From NCBI GenBank assembly GCA_030512295.1, contig JAULSR010000008.1, positions 310,001 to 374,000 on the forward strand: a stretch of 64,000 nucleotides of DNA, read 5' to 3'. Positions 45,822-56,200 of this stretch are shown piece after piece. Under the pieces are notes generated by a model. That model was not told the origin of the DNA. It saw only the letters and a list, made by a program, of their open reading frames with translations, and ran no database searches. The position numbers were made by a program, and so were the translations under genes. The DNA comes from Bombardia bombarda (Eukaryota; Ascomycota; Sordariomycetes; Sordariales; Lasiosphaeriaceae). Numbering within the stretch: the stretch's first letter is position 1; the number at the start of each line of letters is the position of its first letter.

Positions 45822-47697
45822 ATGTCCCACAACGCGTCTTTCTGCAATGACTGGGCCCTTGGCCCGGTCCAGGGATGCCGTGGAGATTTCGACCTCTCCC
45901 TGCTCTGTGAGCAGACAATGCTCTCTATTCTCCCTTCCGGCGTGTTCCTCTTGTTCGCCCTCGCCCGCTGTGTTTTCCTGCTGTGCAGGCCAGAACTCTA
46001 TGGCGCAAGAATTCCCCAGACGTCTCTCTCCCAGCCCAGTTCACGGCCTCACTAGCTCTTGAAGTCGCACTCCTAGCCTTGGAGATCATTGAAAGGAAAG
46101 GGCTTGCTCCGGAATGGCAAAATAAAAGCCCCGAGGAGACAGCTGGTGTGCTGAGTCGATCTCTGCTGGTGTGGCTTTCCGGGATCTTGGCAAAGGGCCG
46201 CAAGACTCTGCTGTCGCCAACCGACTTGGACCCTCTCCGCGAGGGCCTGGCGACTAGGCAGTTGTCAGACGCGTTTCGGTCTGCTTGGAACTCTAAGGAC
46301 AACTCTAAGGGAAAACTAAAGGACAGCCGCTACGATCACCCGTCACTAAAGCTTGTGTTCGTGCTCATACGGGCTTTGAAATGGTCGCTTGTAACACCAG
46401 TGGCCCCGCGTCTGGTGCAGACCGCCTTCACACTCTGCTAACCACTGCTGCTCCGTGAGTTTCTGCATTACTTGCAGGGAGACACGACCTTTGTGGGAAG
46501 CGTTGGCTACGGATTTGTCATCACCTATGGTGTTGTGTATATCGGGCTGGCTGTTTCGGCCTGCATCTACTGGCGTTTAACCTATCAATCTCTCGTGAAA
46601 CTCCGCGGGTGCATCATATCCGCCGTGTACGAGCACACGATCGAGATGCTATCTCCGTAAGCGAGCCATTTGATGATGTGTCGAGGCGTCTTGGCGACGC
46701 TTCAGTCTACAAGTACTTGGCCGGCCACATTGGTCTTTGGAGGACGGTAGTCTTTGTCGCATTAACCTGCGGCTGGTCTGTATTTTCAACAATTGGCCCC
46801 GTCTGGATCGATATGTGGTCCTCGGCCAGCCCTGCGAGCAAACGTGACGACGGCTACTACCTGGGCATTTATGCCATCTTTCAGACGCTTGCACTGGCCA
46901 CCACAGAAATGGCCACATGCCGGAAAAGTTGTATTTGACAGGGTCTCGGTTACCTACGCACTACCATCGACATCCTCGACTACGGATGCAGAATCAGCGA
47001 ACGATGCCGATACTAATCTCGCGCTCAAGGACATCTCTATCGCCATACAAGCTGGCCAGAAAGTTGCCATCTGCGGCCGGAGCGGCAGCGGTAAGAGCAC
47101 CCTCCTCGCGGCCCTGGCCAGCATGATTGAGCTCGCTTCAGGAAACATCTTCGTCGACGATATTGACATTAGCTCACTGCGGCCCTCGGCGGCTCGATCG
47201 GCTCTGAATATAATTCCGCAGGACGCCTTCTTTTTTTCATAAGACGGTGGCGAAGAACGTCAACCCATTGAACAACCGGTCCGCTGATCAAGTTCGCACG
47301 GTGCTCGAAAAGGTCAACATGTGGGAGACCATCTCAGCCAACGGCGGCGTAGACGCCGAGATCGACCTCGATAGCCTCAGCCAGGGACAGAAGCAGCTGC
47401 TGGCGCTGGCAAGGGCGCTGCTCAAGGGCGGCAACCTGGTGCTGATGGACGAGGCAACGAGCAGCGTGGACCAGCACACTGCGGAGCTGATGTAGCGCGT
47501 GATGGCGGATGAGTTCAAGGGAAAGACGGTAGTCTCTGTCGCGCATCAGCTGAGGACGGTGGTGGACTCTGATGTGGTGGTTGTTATGGACAGGGGGGGG
47601 GGGGGGGGGGGAGATTGCTGAGGTGGGAAACCCGGCCGAGTTGAAGGGGACGGAGGGGTCGGCTTTCAAGGCGTTGTGGGATGCTCAGGGCTGTTAG
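45822..47697 (+). pseudogene. ABCC (MRP-type) multidrug transporter relic
   Basis: Pieces of a fungal full-length ABCC exporter lie in correct order across several frames. They are a TMD0 start (MSHNASFCNDWALG, from 45822), a linker and first TMD part (about 45990-46650, with SPEETAGVLSRS and GYGFVITYGVVY), a second TMD start (RRLGDASVYKY, from about 46687) and the second nucleotide-binding domain. That domain shows Walker A GRSGSGKST (about 47074-47100), signature LSQGQKQLLALARALL, Walker B NLVLMDEATSSVD and H-loop VVSVAHQL. Missing are most of TMD1 plus all of NBD1, and most of TMD2. Damage: frameshift near 45990; CAA-type codon now TAA at 46439-46441; an extra T in the run at 47232-47239; CAG-type codon now TAG at 47492-47494; a G19 insertion at 47593-47611. 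About 620 codons remain of the usual ~1400. Clearly non-functional. Confidence 0.85.
47593..47611. repeat. Poly-G run of 19
   Basis: Nineteen consecutive G in the 3' part of the ABC transporter relic, between VVVMDR and EIAEVGNP codons, where functional family members have only a short Gly/acidic link. It is a possible G-quadruplex former and a likely place for sequencing error. Confidence 0.9.
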
Positions 47698-48167
47698 ACT
47701 GAGGCATTGATGAGTGGATGCCTGGTCAGTTCCGGTTCGCCGCATGACGATAGAAGTTTTTACCGTAGTATGTCTCCCTTGCCGGTGCCAATGGCTTGTA
47801 GATAGAGGTTGGGAAAAGGAGGTTATTATTGCAGAAATCAATCAGCACATTTCCGTCGTGTCCCTACAGCAACAGCTTAGATAGTGGAAAACTCGGCGTC
47901 CCGTCCGCTCTGCCCTAGATAAGCCATACGACGTCCAGATAGAGGCTGCGCAAGAGATGAAAACCAAACCTTTTATTTGTCCTATGCTAGTAACACCTTG
48001 CTTGCTACCTACCAGGCTTAAAAAATAAGTTATCCTCGAGCCCGGCCGTCTGGTTGATGTGACATGACACTTTGAAAAGTGAGACCATGGTCGGACTTCG
48101 CATACACACACACCTATTCAGCTCTCTGCCAGACAAGACACAGAGACGAACAAGCCAAGATCCAGGG
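47698..48167. other. Spacer between ABC relic and small secreted peptide gene
   Basis: 470 bp without recognisable coding sequence. The right part probably is the promoter/leader of the peptide gene at 48168. Confidence 0.55.
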
Positions 48168-48341
48168 ATGAAGTTCACCGCTCTCCCTCTCGCCCTCTTC
48201 GTCGCCGCCGCCGCAGCCGCTAGCACCACTGCTGTCCCTGGGGCCATGGATCAAGCTATTCCTCACTTTACGATTATCGCCGCTGAGGATCACAACAGAG
48301 GCCAACTAGATGCCCCTACTGCTGACGTGGGCGAGCGGTAG
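48168..48341 (+). CDS. Putative tiny secreted peptide (57 residues)
   Basis: ATG 48168 opens a 57-codon frame. The N-terminus MKFTALPLALFVAAAAAAS is a convincing signal peptide (basic, hydrophobic Ala-rich, small residues at the probable cleavage site). The predicted mature part is only about 30-38 residues, cysteine-free, ending DAPTADVGER. The upstream in-frame start at 48072 is less likely because it would bury the signal sequence. The peptide could be a genuine small secreted product or the 5' stub of a truncated secreted-protein gene. It lies in the same decaying block as the other secreted loci. Confidence 0.45.
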   Translation: MKFTALPLALFVAAAAAASTTAVPGAMDQAIPHFTIIAAEDHNRGQLDAPTADVGER

Positions 48342-49127
48342 TGGCGTGGATGCCAGATATCGTCATGTATAGCTATGAGCGGGGTTCAATACCCTAAGCC
48401 AAGTATTGTGTCGATTTGTTTGTGTGTTTGTGCTTGCTTTTGGCATCTGTAGTGTGTATGTGGTGCTGACTGGTGGGTTAGTGATGGAATGGGATGAGAT
48501 GACATGGCATGGCATGGGTCTGGCAGGCATGATATGGAAGTCTAGGGATGTGACGAGGTCGGGAGAGTTATGAGAAACTATGGAGGCAAGAAGTTGGGGA
48601 TGGGCCGCGGAAGGTATTTTGGGGTGGTCTGTGGAAAATTGGAATTGAGGGAGGATGAGTTATGACGAGGAATTACTAATTCACTGCGGTGGAAATGGTG
48701 TGATATTGATATGGGTGGGTTTAATTCAACATTGAAACAAGGAACGTTTGGTGGCTTCTTCTTTTCGTAGTCTCTCTTTATTTGCAAAAGCAAAGTGTTT
48801 ATTTACCTCTTAGGCTAGGGATAGATAGACTAGGTGATTCAAACAAACCACACTCTGAGAAAACCTGAGTTCATTTTCGTGACTGGTAAGAAAAATACCC
48901 AATCGAATAACTATTCACCTCTGAAAAGGGGTCTGATTGGCTATTGCGTTGGTATTCATTCATGGGTCTGGCGACAAGTACTTCAACATACCTCAATCAC
49001 CCACGTACAACATTATATTACATCGATATACAATACACCTCCAAGCTACATACCCGGATAGTCCAGTCTAAAGTTTTATACAAAACTCACACAAGCACCA
49101 CAACACACACCCCTATTCTATTCTATT
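48342..49127. other. Intergenic region left of GEP3
   Basis: Low-complexity G/T-rich left half and A+T-rich right half, with a TTCTA pentamer repeat at about 49116-49139 that runs into the GEP3 stop codon. No gene is seen. Confidence 0.6.
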
Positions 49128-51662
49128 CTATTCTATTCTCCTCTGCTCTCCCCGCCTCTCCACCTTCTCCCTCTTCTTCGCCCCCGTCATACTCCTCCTC
49201 GGCCTCGACATCTCCTGCCTCTTCCTCATCTGCTCCCTCGGCTTGTTCATCTCCCACGCGTTCATCGGCCTCCTCGACGAGATGAACCTGCCCTCGGGCG
49301 AATACACATCCACAGTCGGATAATTCGTCACTGCCGCCTCTCCCTCATCCTCTCCCTCACCCTCAAAATCACCCTCCTCATCTTCAAACCCATCCTCCTC
49401 CTCCCCCTCCCCCTCCCCAACCGGCTCGGACAGATCCAACGTCTTCAAATACTCCCCCCCATCAAACAACCCCTTGTTCCCACCCAATGCCACCTCCGCC
49501 CTCTCCTTCTCCTTCCGCTCATCATCCCTCTCCTTCCTCGTCTTCCTCTTCTTCTTCCTCCTCCTCTCCAGCTCCCTTCTCCCCAGCTTCTCCTCCTCCG
49601 GCACCACCCCCAGATCCTTCGTCCTGACCTGGCACACAATCTCCACCCACCCGACCCCCTCGATGAGCACATCCGCCGCCATGACCCGATACGGCAGCTT
49701 CTCCACTGCCACGCCCCGCCCCCTCTTCCGATCCGTCAGCAGCCCGCTCCGCTCCTCGGTCACGTCCCACTTCAGCTCGACCTCCCGCGCGAGCTTGATC
49801 CTCTCCCCTGTGCCCTCGACCGCGATATTCCCCACGTTGGGCGCGCCCTCGCGCTGCTCCTGCACGAGCACCGCCTTCTGCGTCTGCGTGACGTGCGCCT
49901 CGATGGGCGTGAAGGCGTACGCCAGAAACACGACGTTCTCGTCGCGCGGCGTGATGCGGATGAAGCCGCCGAGCAGGAGGGAGCGGCTGTGGTAGAGGGT
50001 CTGCTGGACGGGGACGATGCGGTGCGACATGACGAGCGAGGCGCGGTGCTCGGGCTTGACAAAGAGCTCGAGGTCGCCGCGCGAGAGGCCCGGCAGGTCG
50101 ATGAGCTCGCCCTTGCCGGAGCCGAAGGGCACGCGGATCGGCATCGCTGTGGTGCCGGGGAGGGAGGAGACGATGGGCATGGTGGGGTAGGTTGTTTCGG
50201 GCTGGGCGGGGGGGAGGAGGTCTGAGGACGAGTTTTTGCCGTTGCGCATGTAGCGTGGGTTGACGAGCTGGCTGCAGTCGTCTGCTTCGGGGGTGATGGT
50301 GGTGGCGGTTGTGGTGATGGTTGCGGGGGTTGCGCCGGGGAGGGTCGAAGGTGTCTTGGGGCTGTCGCCGCGGATGGCGGCTTCCATCGATAGTTGGTCC
50401 TTTGACTTCTCGGGCTTCTCTGCCACTACTGGTGCTGCGGCTGGTGGCGATAACAAGCCGGCAGCGATAGGCAGCTTGGGTAACTTGGGCAGCGGGATGG
50501 GCTCGATCTTGGTCTTGGGGAAGACAGCCTCGAACAGGCGACTCTTGCCCACGTTGACTCTCCCGACCATCCAGCCTGCGCCGCCGCGGTCCCAGATTTC
50601 CTTCTTGAGCTCGGTAGTCCACCAGTTCCGCTTTGCGCTGACGCAACGGATGTTTCCTAAGCGGACATTCCTGCCCATGCGCCCCAGAGCGTCACGCAGC
50701 GTCGCGCGAAAGTAGGGCATCAGCGTGTCAACCTGCTCCTTCTTGTAGCCCAGCAGGTCAGACCGGGTGATGATGAAGCTCATCTCCATCTGGCGGCCGT
50801 GGTAGTATTTGCCCGTCATGGCGCGGCGGTTGTACGAGCGCAGCGGCATCACATCCATGAACTGGCTGATCTTGGGCAGCAGCGACATGGGGAAGTCGGC
50901 AGCGTCGAGGACGTGGTAGATGTGGTTGTACTTGTAGGGCGACGCGTCGATGGTCTCTCGCAGGGCGTCGAGCCCCGGGTGGATGATGGAGCTGCCGCTG
51001 TGGTGGTGTACCAGCTTGTGACAGCGATCGCACAGCGGTTTGGCTGGTTCTGTGGTGGCGGGCTTCTTCGCGGCCTTTGCGGCAGCGAGTGTGGCCTCTG
51101 GGTCCCGAGGCTCGGGGAGCAGCGTCGTGAGATCTATTCCGCGCCGCGCCAGCTCCTCAAGGTCAACCCCACGAAGGGCTTGCTGGACGAGCTCGTCATC
51201 TCTCCGCACCCTGATGGGCTTCTTCTCTTCGACCTCCAGACCCAGATATTTCCTGACGGCGGTGCGCGAGAGGTCAAAGTACCCAGGCGTGTCGGGCACG
51301 GCGGTCTGCGACAGGGCGCCGCAACCAGAGCACTGGGCTGGTAGTCCCTTGGCCGCATTCCTATCTGCGAATGATGTAGCCACCTCTGTTTTCGAGACGG
51401 CAGATTGTGCGTGTAACTTTCGTATTTGAGCATATCTGTTGACGCTGCGATGTTGTTGGCGACAAGGTTGGCGGGGGCCAGCCGTAGTCGTGGTCGAGGC
51501 CGAGGTCGCAGTCGTGAAATGGGCAACGGCGGCAGGCGACCTGTTGAGGGCCGGACAGAGATACAACGGCGGCGGTCCTGATGCGGCGGCACTGCACCGA
51601 TCAAGACCAAATACTCTCCCTAACCATCTGGAAGAGAGAGTATTGCTGGCCTGCATTCGCAT
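49128..51662 (-). CDS. GEP3: Mitochondrial circularly permuted GTPase Gep3 (Mtg3/Lrc5)
   Basis: YqeH-family GTPase of mitochondria, implicated in small mitoribosomal subunit assembly; known in yeast as genetic interactor of prohibitins 3. Single exon, 844 residues, ATG 51662. The N-terminus is Arg/Ser/Ala-rich, consistent with a matrix presequence. A zinc-binding pair CSGC (about 108) and CDRCHKL (about 210) precedes the G domain. G motifs occur in permuted order: G4-like IITRSDLL (about 297), G5 CVSAKRNW, G1 GRVNVGKSRLFEAVFPK (about 366), then G3 LIDLPGLSRGDLE (about 520). A Ser/Thr/Pro-rich insertion separates G1 and G3. The C-terminal third has a basic coiled stretch (RRKKKRKTRKERDDERKEK) and an acidic Glu/Gly/Asp run. 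Identification strong. Confidence 0.92.
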   Translation of the reverse strand: MRMQASNTLSSRWLGRVFGLDRCSAAASGPPPLYLCPALNRSPAAVAHFTTATSASTTTTAGPRQPCRQQHRSVNRYAQIRKLHAQSAVSKTEVATSFADRNAAKGLPAQCSGCGALSQTAVPDTPGYFDLSRTAVRKYLGLEVEEKKPIRVRRDDELVQQALRGVDLEELARRGIDLTTLLPEPRDPEATLAAAKAAKKPATTEPAKPLCDRCHKLVHHHSGSSIIHPGLDALRETIDASPYKYNHIYHVLDAADFPMSLLPKISQFMDVMPLRSYNRRAMTGKYYHGRQMEMSFIITRSDLLGYKKEQVDTLMPYFRATLRDALGRMGRNVRLGNIRCVSAKRNWWTTELKKEIWDRGGAGWMVGRVNVGKSRLFEAVFPKTKIEPIPLPKLPKLPIAAGLLSPPAAAPVVAEKPEKSKDQLSMEAAIRGDSPKTPSTLPGATPATITTTATTITPEADDCSQLVNPRYMRNGKNSSSDLLPPAQPETTYPTMPIVSSLPGTTAMPIRVPFGSGKGELIDLPGLSRGDLELFVKPEHRASLVMSHRIVPVQQTLYHSRSLLLGGFIRITPRDENVVFLAYAFTPIEAHVTQTQKAVLVQEQREGAPNVGNIAVEGTGERIKLAREVELKWDVTEERSGLLTDRKRGRGVAVEKLPYRVMAADVLIEGVGWVEIVCQVRTKDLGVVPEEEKLGRRELERRRKKKRKTRKERDDERKEKERAEVALGGNKGLFDGGEYLKTLDLSEPVGEGEGEEEDGFEDEEGDFEGEGEDEGEAAVTNYPTVDVYSPEGRFISSRRPMNAWEMNKPREQMRKRQEMSRPRRSMTGAKKREKVERRGEQRRIE

Positions 51663-51982
51663 GGCTGCGTGTGTGTGGTCTGGCTTGAATGGCGCGTGTT
51701 GCGCGTGGTCTTCGACTTCGTCTTCGTGATGGTGTCTTGTCCAAAAGTCGCCAAAATTTCTCGAGTGTTCCTGTTCCTGGATCTGAACTGCGACAGGGGC
51801 TTTTGCCGGCTGGCTAAGAGTGGGGCCTGGCAGGAACCCGGCACTGGACCCTTGCCCCTTACGTAGCGTGGGCTGGGTGGCACTGTTTTCCGGCAGGCAG
51901 GACTACGAGCACGCAAAAAGAAACCCATCAGAAACCCACCTCGAACAACACCAAAAAGATGGTGTTATAGTTCAGACATAAT
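51663..51982. other. GEP3 upstream region
   Basis: About 320 bp containing the GEP3 promoter and leader plus the trailer of the minus-strand tRNA. No additional gene is seen. Confidence 0.6.
51953..51957 (-). terminator. Pol III terminator for tRNA-Thr
   Basis: A5 on the plus strand, so T5 on the transcribed minus strand, about 25 nt past the tRNA 3' end. It is the first T run of at least four and the expected RNA polymerase III stop. Confidence 0.6.
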
Positions 51983-52054
51983 TGCCCACTACCAGAATTG
52001 AACTGGCGACCTTCTCATTACTAGTGAGACGCTCTACCACTGAGCCAAGCGGGC
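51983..52054 (-). tRNA. tRNA-Thr (anticodon AGT)
   Basis: Read on the minus strand, a full 72-nt cloverleaf without intron. The acceptor stem GCCCGCT pairs with AGTGGGC (one G-T wobble) with discriminator A. The D arm contains GGCTCAGTGG. The anticodon stem TCTCA/TGAGA carries loop CTAGTAA (anticodon AGT, reading ACU/ACC as inosine), and the T arm contains GTTCAATTC. Internal A and B boxes are intact. The plus-strand sequence ends GCGGGC at 52054; no encoded CCA. Confidence 0.95.
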
Positions 52055-53234
52055 TTGGTGTGTTTTTGATATGTAACTTGGCCTGAAATTCAATATATGA
52101 AGACATGCTTAAGTCATTTTCACCAATACTTGCTGCACGTCTGCTCCCCAATGATTGAACTGTCTTGTGTCCCAGTCTAACCGGTCCTGAGTCAACCTGG
52201 CTAGCCCGTCAACTATCCAGTATCAACCATTCTTGTTTATTCTTCTCTCGTCTCCATCTCGCTTTCCATCATCACCCACCCTCATTCATATATAAACGGC
52301 AATGCAGTATGTCCATGGAGAATCGGCCAAGAGAACCACACATGCACGCAAAAAATGCCGAGACAAGACCCGAAGAAAAAGGGGCAGCATTCGATGAATA
52401 GATGGATGGATGGATAAATGGACGGCGGTAAACAAACCAAACTACAAAGAAACCAACCCCAATAAACAGAAAATCAACAAAAACAGTGCTATCCTTTTTT
52501 TTTGGCGCATGTGTCCATTCCCTTTCGCGCCCAGAAGAAACAAAACATCAGACAAACCCAAAGCGAGATGGAAAAAAAAAAAAAAAAAAAAAGGAGAAAC
52601 GAAACAACAAAGAGACAAAACCCCCAATTACAAATAATTATCGTACATAGATAGTCAAAGTCGGCCCCCCTTTTCCTTCCCCCTTTCTTTAATCCAGAGC
52701 AATCAATCCATCCCAGCAACCAACCAACCAACCAACCCCAGCAGCTCCCAATATTTCACGTTCCATAGGCAATCCTAACTCGCTCGCTCGTTCGCCCCCC
52801 CGGGCATCAACAAAGAAGACAGACACTCTGCTCCTCTCTCCTCTTTCGCCTCTCCCCATGTGATGTGCTTGCATGGCGTTGAAACAAAAATGCGTGAAAA
52901 GGACCACAGTCCACACGCACAAACACATTCCTGCTTTGCTCTGGAGTCTGTTCCCTTTCTGTCTCTCTCTCCTCTCCTCTCTCCAAACAGATGTCATGGA
53001 ATACCAAGACAGAGAGACAGACAGAGATAAACAGACAAGACAGACGAGAAGGACTTTACGCCCAAGCTTATGTTCCACCCATATCCTTCCTGTTTGTTTC
53101 GTGTTGTCATCTCCCAACCTCCAATCCGGTTCCTCTCCAAACAGACACGATCAGAACAGATAAAGACCAAGCCAACACAGAGAGAAGAGACAAGACATCC
53201 AGGACACCACAGCCCCGCCCCCCCCCCCCCCTTC
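52055..53234. other. Intergenic region between tRNA-Thr and DENN gene
   Basis: 1.2 kb with no supportable gene. It contains a poly-A run of 21 at 52572-52592, an ACCA/CCAA repeat near 52718-52736, and a C-rich run at about 53218-53230, probably 3' UTR of the DENN gene. Confidence 0.6.
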
Positions 53235-56200
53235 TCAAATCATCCCCCCACCAAATTCCCCCCCAGGCACCCCCAACATACTAGGCACCTGCTTCCTTAT
53301 CAACCCCCTCACCCTCCCCCCGACCGCCCCCTGCTCCGCCGGCCTCGGTACCCCCTGAATCGCCCTCGGCTCCTTCATCAAACTCGGATCCAACTTGGCC
53401 GGGATCCGCGTAATCACGCTCCTATAATCTCCGGGGAACTTGGCCGATGGCACCGGCACCGACGCCGTCCGCCACAGGTGTTCCGTCGTGTCCCCCAGAT
53501 AGCCCGGAATCTTATTCCCCGCCTGGCCGTGGCGCCCGGGCGGGCCCATGTTGAAGCCCACCCCGTGCGACGCCCGCAGCGTCGACAGCCGCGAAAATCC
53601 CGACGACAGCACCGGCCGCCCCCGCGCCTTCTTGGCCAGGATGATCTCGTCAAACAGCCGGATGGTCGGGTTGCTGGGCGGCGTGCGCTCGCGCTCGTGG
53701 ATGAATTCGTTGAATCCTAGAAAACCGTTCAACACCAAATCCCAAGCAAACAAAAGAACTGCAAAATTTACTCACCCTGCGTCTCCCTCATCATCCCCGC
53801 ATACTCCTGCTGCTCATACGGCAGACTCCGCACGAACCCATCCATATCAAACACATACAGCTGCCCGTTCCCCCTCTGCTCCCGATTCGGCCGCCCCAGA
53901 TACTTCCTATACGTATACAGCAAACTCGCCAGGCACCGCACAAACGACGCCCTCACCCGATCCGCGTGGAACGCCTCGGGGCACACGAGGCTCACAAACC
54001 CCAGGCACCTGTTATGCGCCAGGCATCCGCACCCCCCGCACCGGTACAGCCCGTCCCCTTCGGACCGCTCCTCGCAAATCGTACAGCAGCTTCCCCCATC
54101 CTGACTGCTCCCACCACCTCCCCCATGGCCACCATTCCAGTTAAAACAATGCCCCTCAACCCACACCATGTTCTCCGTGTTCCTCACCGGATGCATCAGC
54201 ATATTCGGCATCACCGTGCTCGCGGCAATCGTGCTCTGCGCATACGTGCTGGGAGCATACCCCCCACCACCACCACCAAACGACGACTGCGAATCGATAC
54301 TGATCGCGCTGATCGACATATTCTGCCCATTATGCCCATTCAGAAACGGCAGGCTCGGCCGATGCAGCGGCGGGTGCTTGTCGATCCCAAACGAGCTGCT
54401 GCGTCTCGACCTGTCGTCGCCAAAATGCCCGCTCCGCTTCTCCTTGAGCGTTGTCGCTGTGTTATTCGTCGCCCCTCCCATCGCAAACCCAGAATCATTC
54501 CTCGACACCGGCGTCGTCGGCATCGGCGGGAAATTCATCGACACGGGCGACACGCTCGACGGCGGACTACCCCCCTTGCTGCTCTTGCTCGTCGGCGGCC
54601 GGTGGTGGTTGTGGTGGGCGCCGCTCATCCCCGGATCCGGCCTGGCTTGCGGGAAGGCATTAAACAGCGGCGTGCGCACGCTGCCCCGGGGGTCTGGCTC
54701 CGCAAACGCCGACGAGTTCTGCGTCGCCCACTTGCCGAGCGTGCTCGGCGCCGTCGTCGGGTTAAACAGCGCCTCGTTCTCGGCCGAGTACGAGTCGTAG
54801 GGAAACGCCTCGATGGCGTACGGGGGCGGGCCGACGGCGACGCCGTACCGCAGCTTGTGGGGCGCGGCGATCGGGAGCAGCGAGAGGAGCTTCCGGCGGT
54901 GCTGGCGGGGCAGGCTGACGGCCGGGTTGGTGGCGTTGATCATGTCCTGGTCGAGGTCCACCAGCACGTAGTCGTCCTCTGGCAGCTCAATCTTCTCGAA
55001 GCGCCGCTCGATGCCGATGATGTATGGGCAGGGCGCCTCGAGCGCCGAGAGCAGCCGAGCGGGTAGGACGGGGATGAAGATGCTGGCCCATTTTAAGGGG
55101 TAGAGGAGGCTGATCAGAGCATGGCAGGCCAGATGCAGCATGCCTGTGTATGAGGAAAGGAAAATGATGCGCGACTCCGACATGGCGTATTCAAACAAGA
55201 GCACGATGTTCTCCAGCGACAAGCATCTGAAGAGCGCGTAGATGTCGACGTTGCGCGAGCCCGGCAGCTCGTTGAGCGCCTCTTTGCGCGCATACAGCCG
55301 GAGTTCCCTAACCCCGAGCTCGACCTGCGTCTTCGAGCTCAAGGGGCTGAAAGCCTCGGTGCACAAGTTGACGACGTAGCGCTCCAGGGGCTGCCACCGC
55401 CCGACCTTGGGGGAGCTGGGCGGCACCCTCAACACGGCACCATCGGTCATGGGCACGACAACGGCGCGGAGCCACTCCTTCCAGAACGACATCCTCGTGG
55501 CGTCTCTGCCCAGGACGCCAAACGCCCTGGGGGTCCAGAGGCCCGTCTCGCCGGTCGTGAGACCGTCTATCTTAGAAGCGGCTCCGTGTCTCAGCGGCCG
55601 CAGCATCTCCGTCATCAGACTGATCTTCTCCTCCACCGCGCTGATCTGCTCGTCCAGCGTCTCGCGCGCCGATGAGCCCGAGGGGATGGTCGGTAGCTTG
55701 GCGAGCAGCTGCGACAGGTGTGCGCGCTCGGCGGCCAGGCGGACGCCCAGGCTCGACGCCAGCTCTCGCTCCTCGTTGGTCATGTGCCTCTGGCGCCAGT
55801 ACTCGCAGCGCTTCTCGACGTGCTCGGCCACCTCGGCGTTCAGCGCGGTCCAGACGATGATGTTGATGCCGTAGATCTTTGAGTTGTCGTCCGACGTCAT
55901 GGTGAAGCCGTGCCAGGTGGAGCGCGGGCGGTCGTCGGACGAGACAATCTGTATGTCGTTGGGAAAGGCAAACATGGGCACGTAGTCCGGAAACTTGCCT
56001 CTCCGCGACAGCTCTTCTACAGTGGCCTCGCGCGAGGGGTAGCGGTCGAGCAGCACGGGCTCGAAGCGCCTCTTGAGCGGGTGCATGTCTGGGTCCGTGT
56101 TGAGCGGCTCGGGCGGCGGGATGACCGAGTTGTAGTTGCTGAGGCGCTTTGCTGTGCGCACCGAGGCTGAAGAACGAGAGGAAGAAGAAGTGTGAGCCCG

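Noticed and set aside
46650..46690. GTAAGC near 46654 as a true intron donor in the ABC relic
   Set aside because: Downstream sequence resumes hundreds of codons later in the family alignment, so a deletion with frame change explains it better than splicing.
43333..47697. Functional RiPP (dikaritin-type) biosynthetic cluster
   Set aside because: No UstYa-like, tyrosinase or methyltransferase gene is present, the repeat units are too long, and the transporter and hydrolase are broken. Only the weaker Kex2-processed or effector idea is kept.
49522..50646. Same-strand 374-codon alternative frame inside GEP3
   Set aside because: Out-of-frame shadow rich in Arg/Pro/His; GEP3 frame has all G motifs.
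53966..55066. Plus-strand 366-codon frame over the DENN gene
   Set aside because: Antisense shadow, Arg/His/Pro-rich, no domain.
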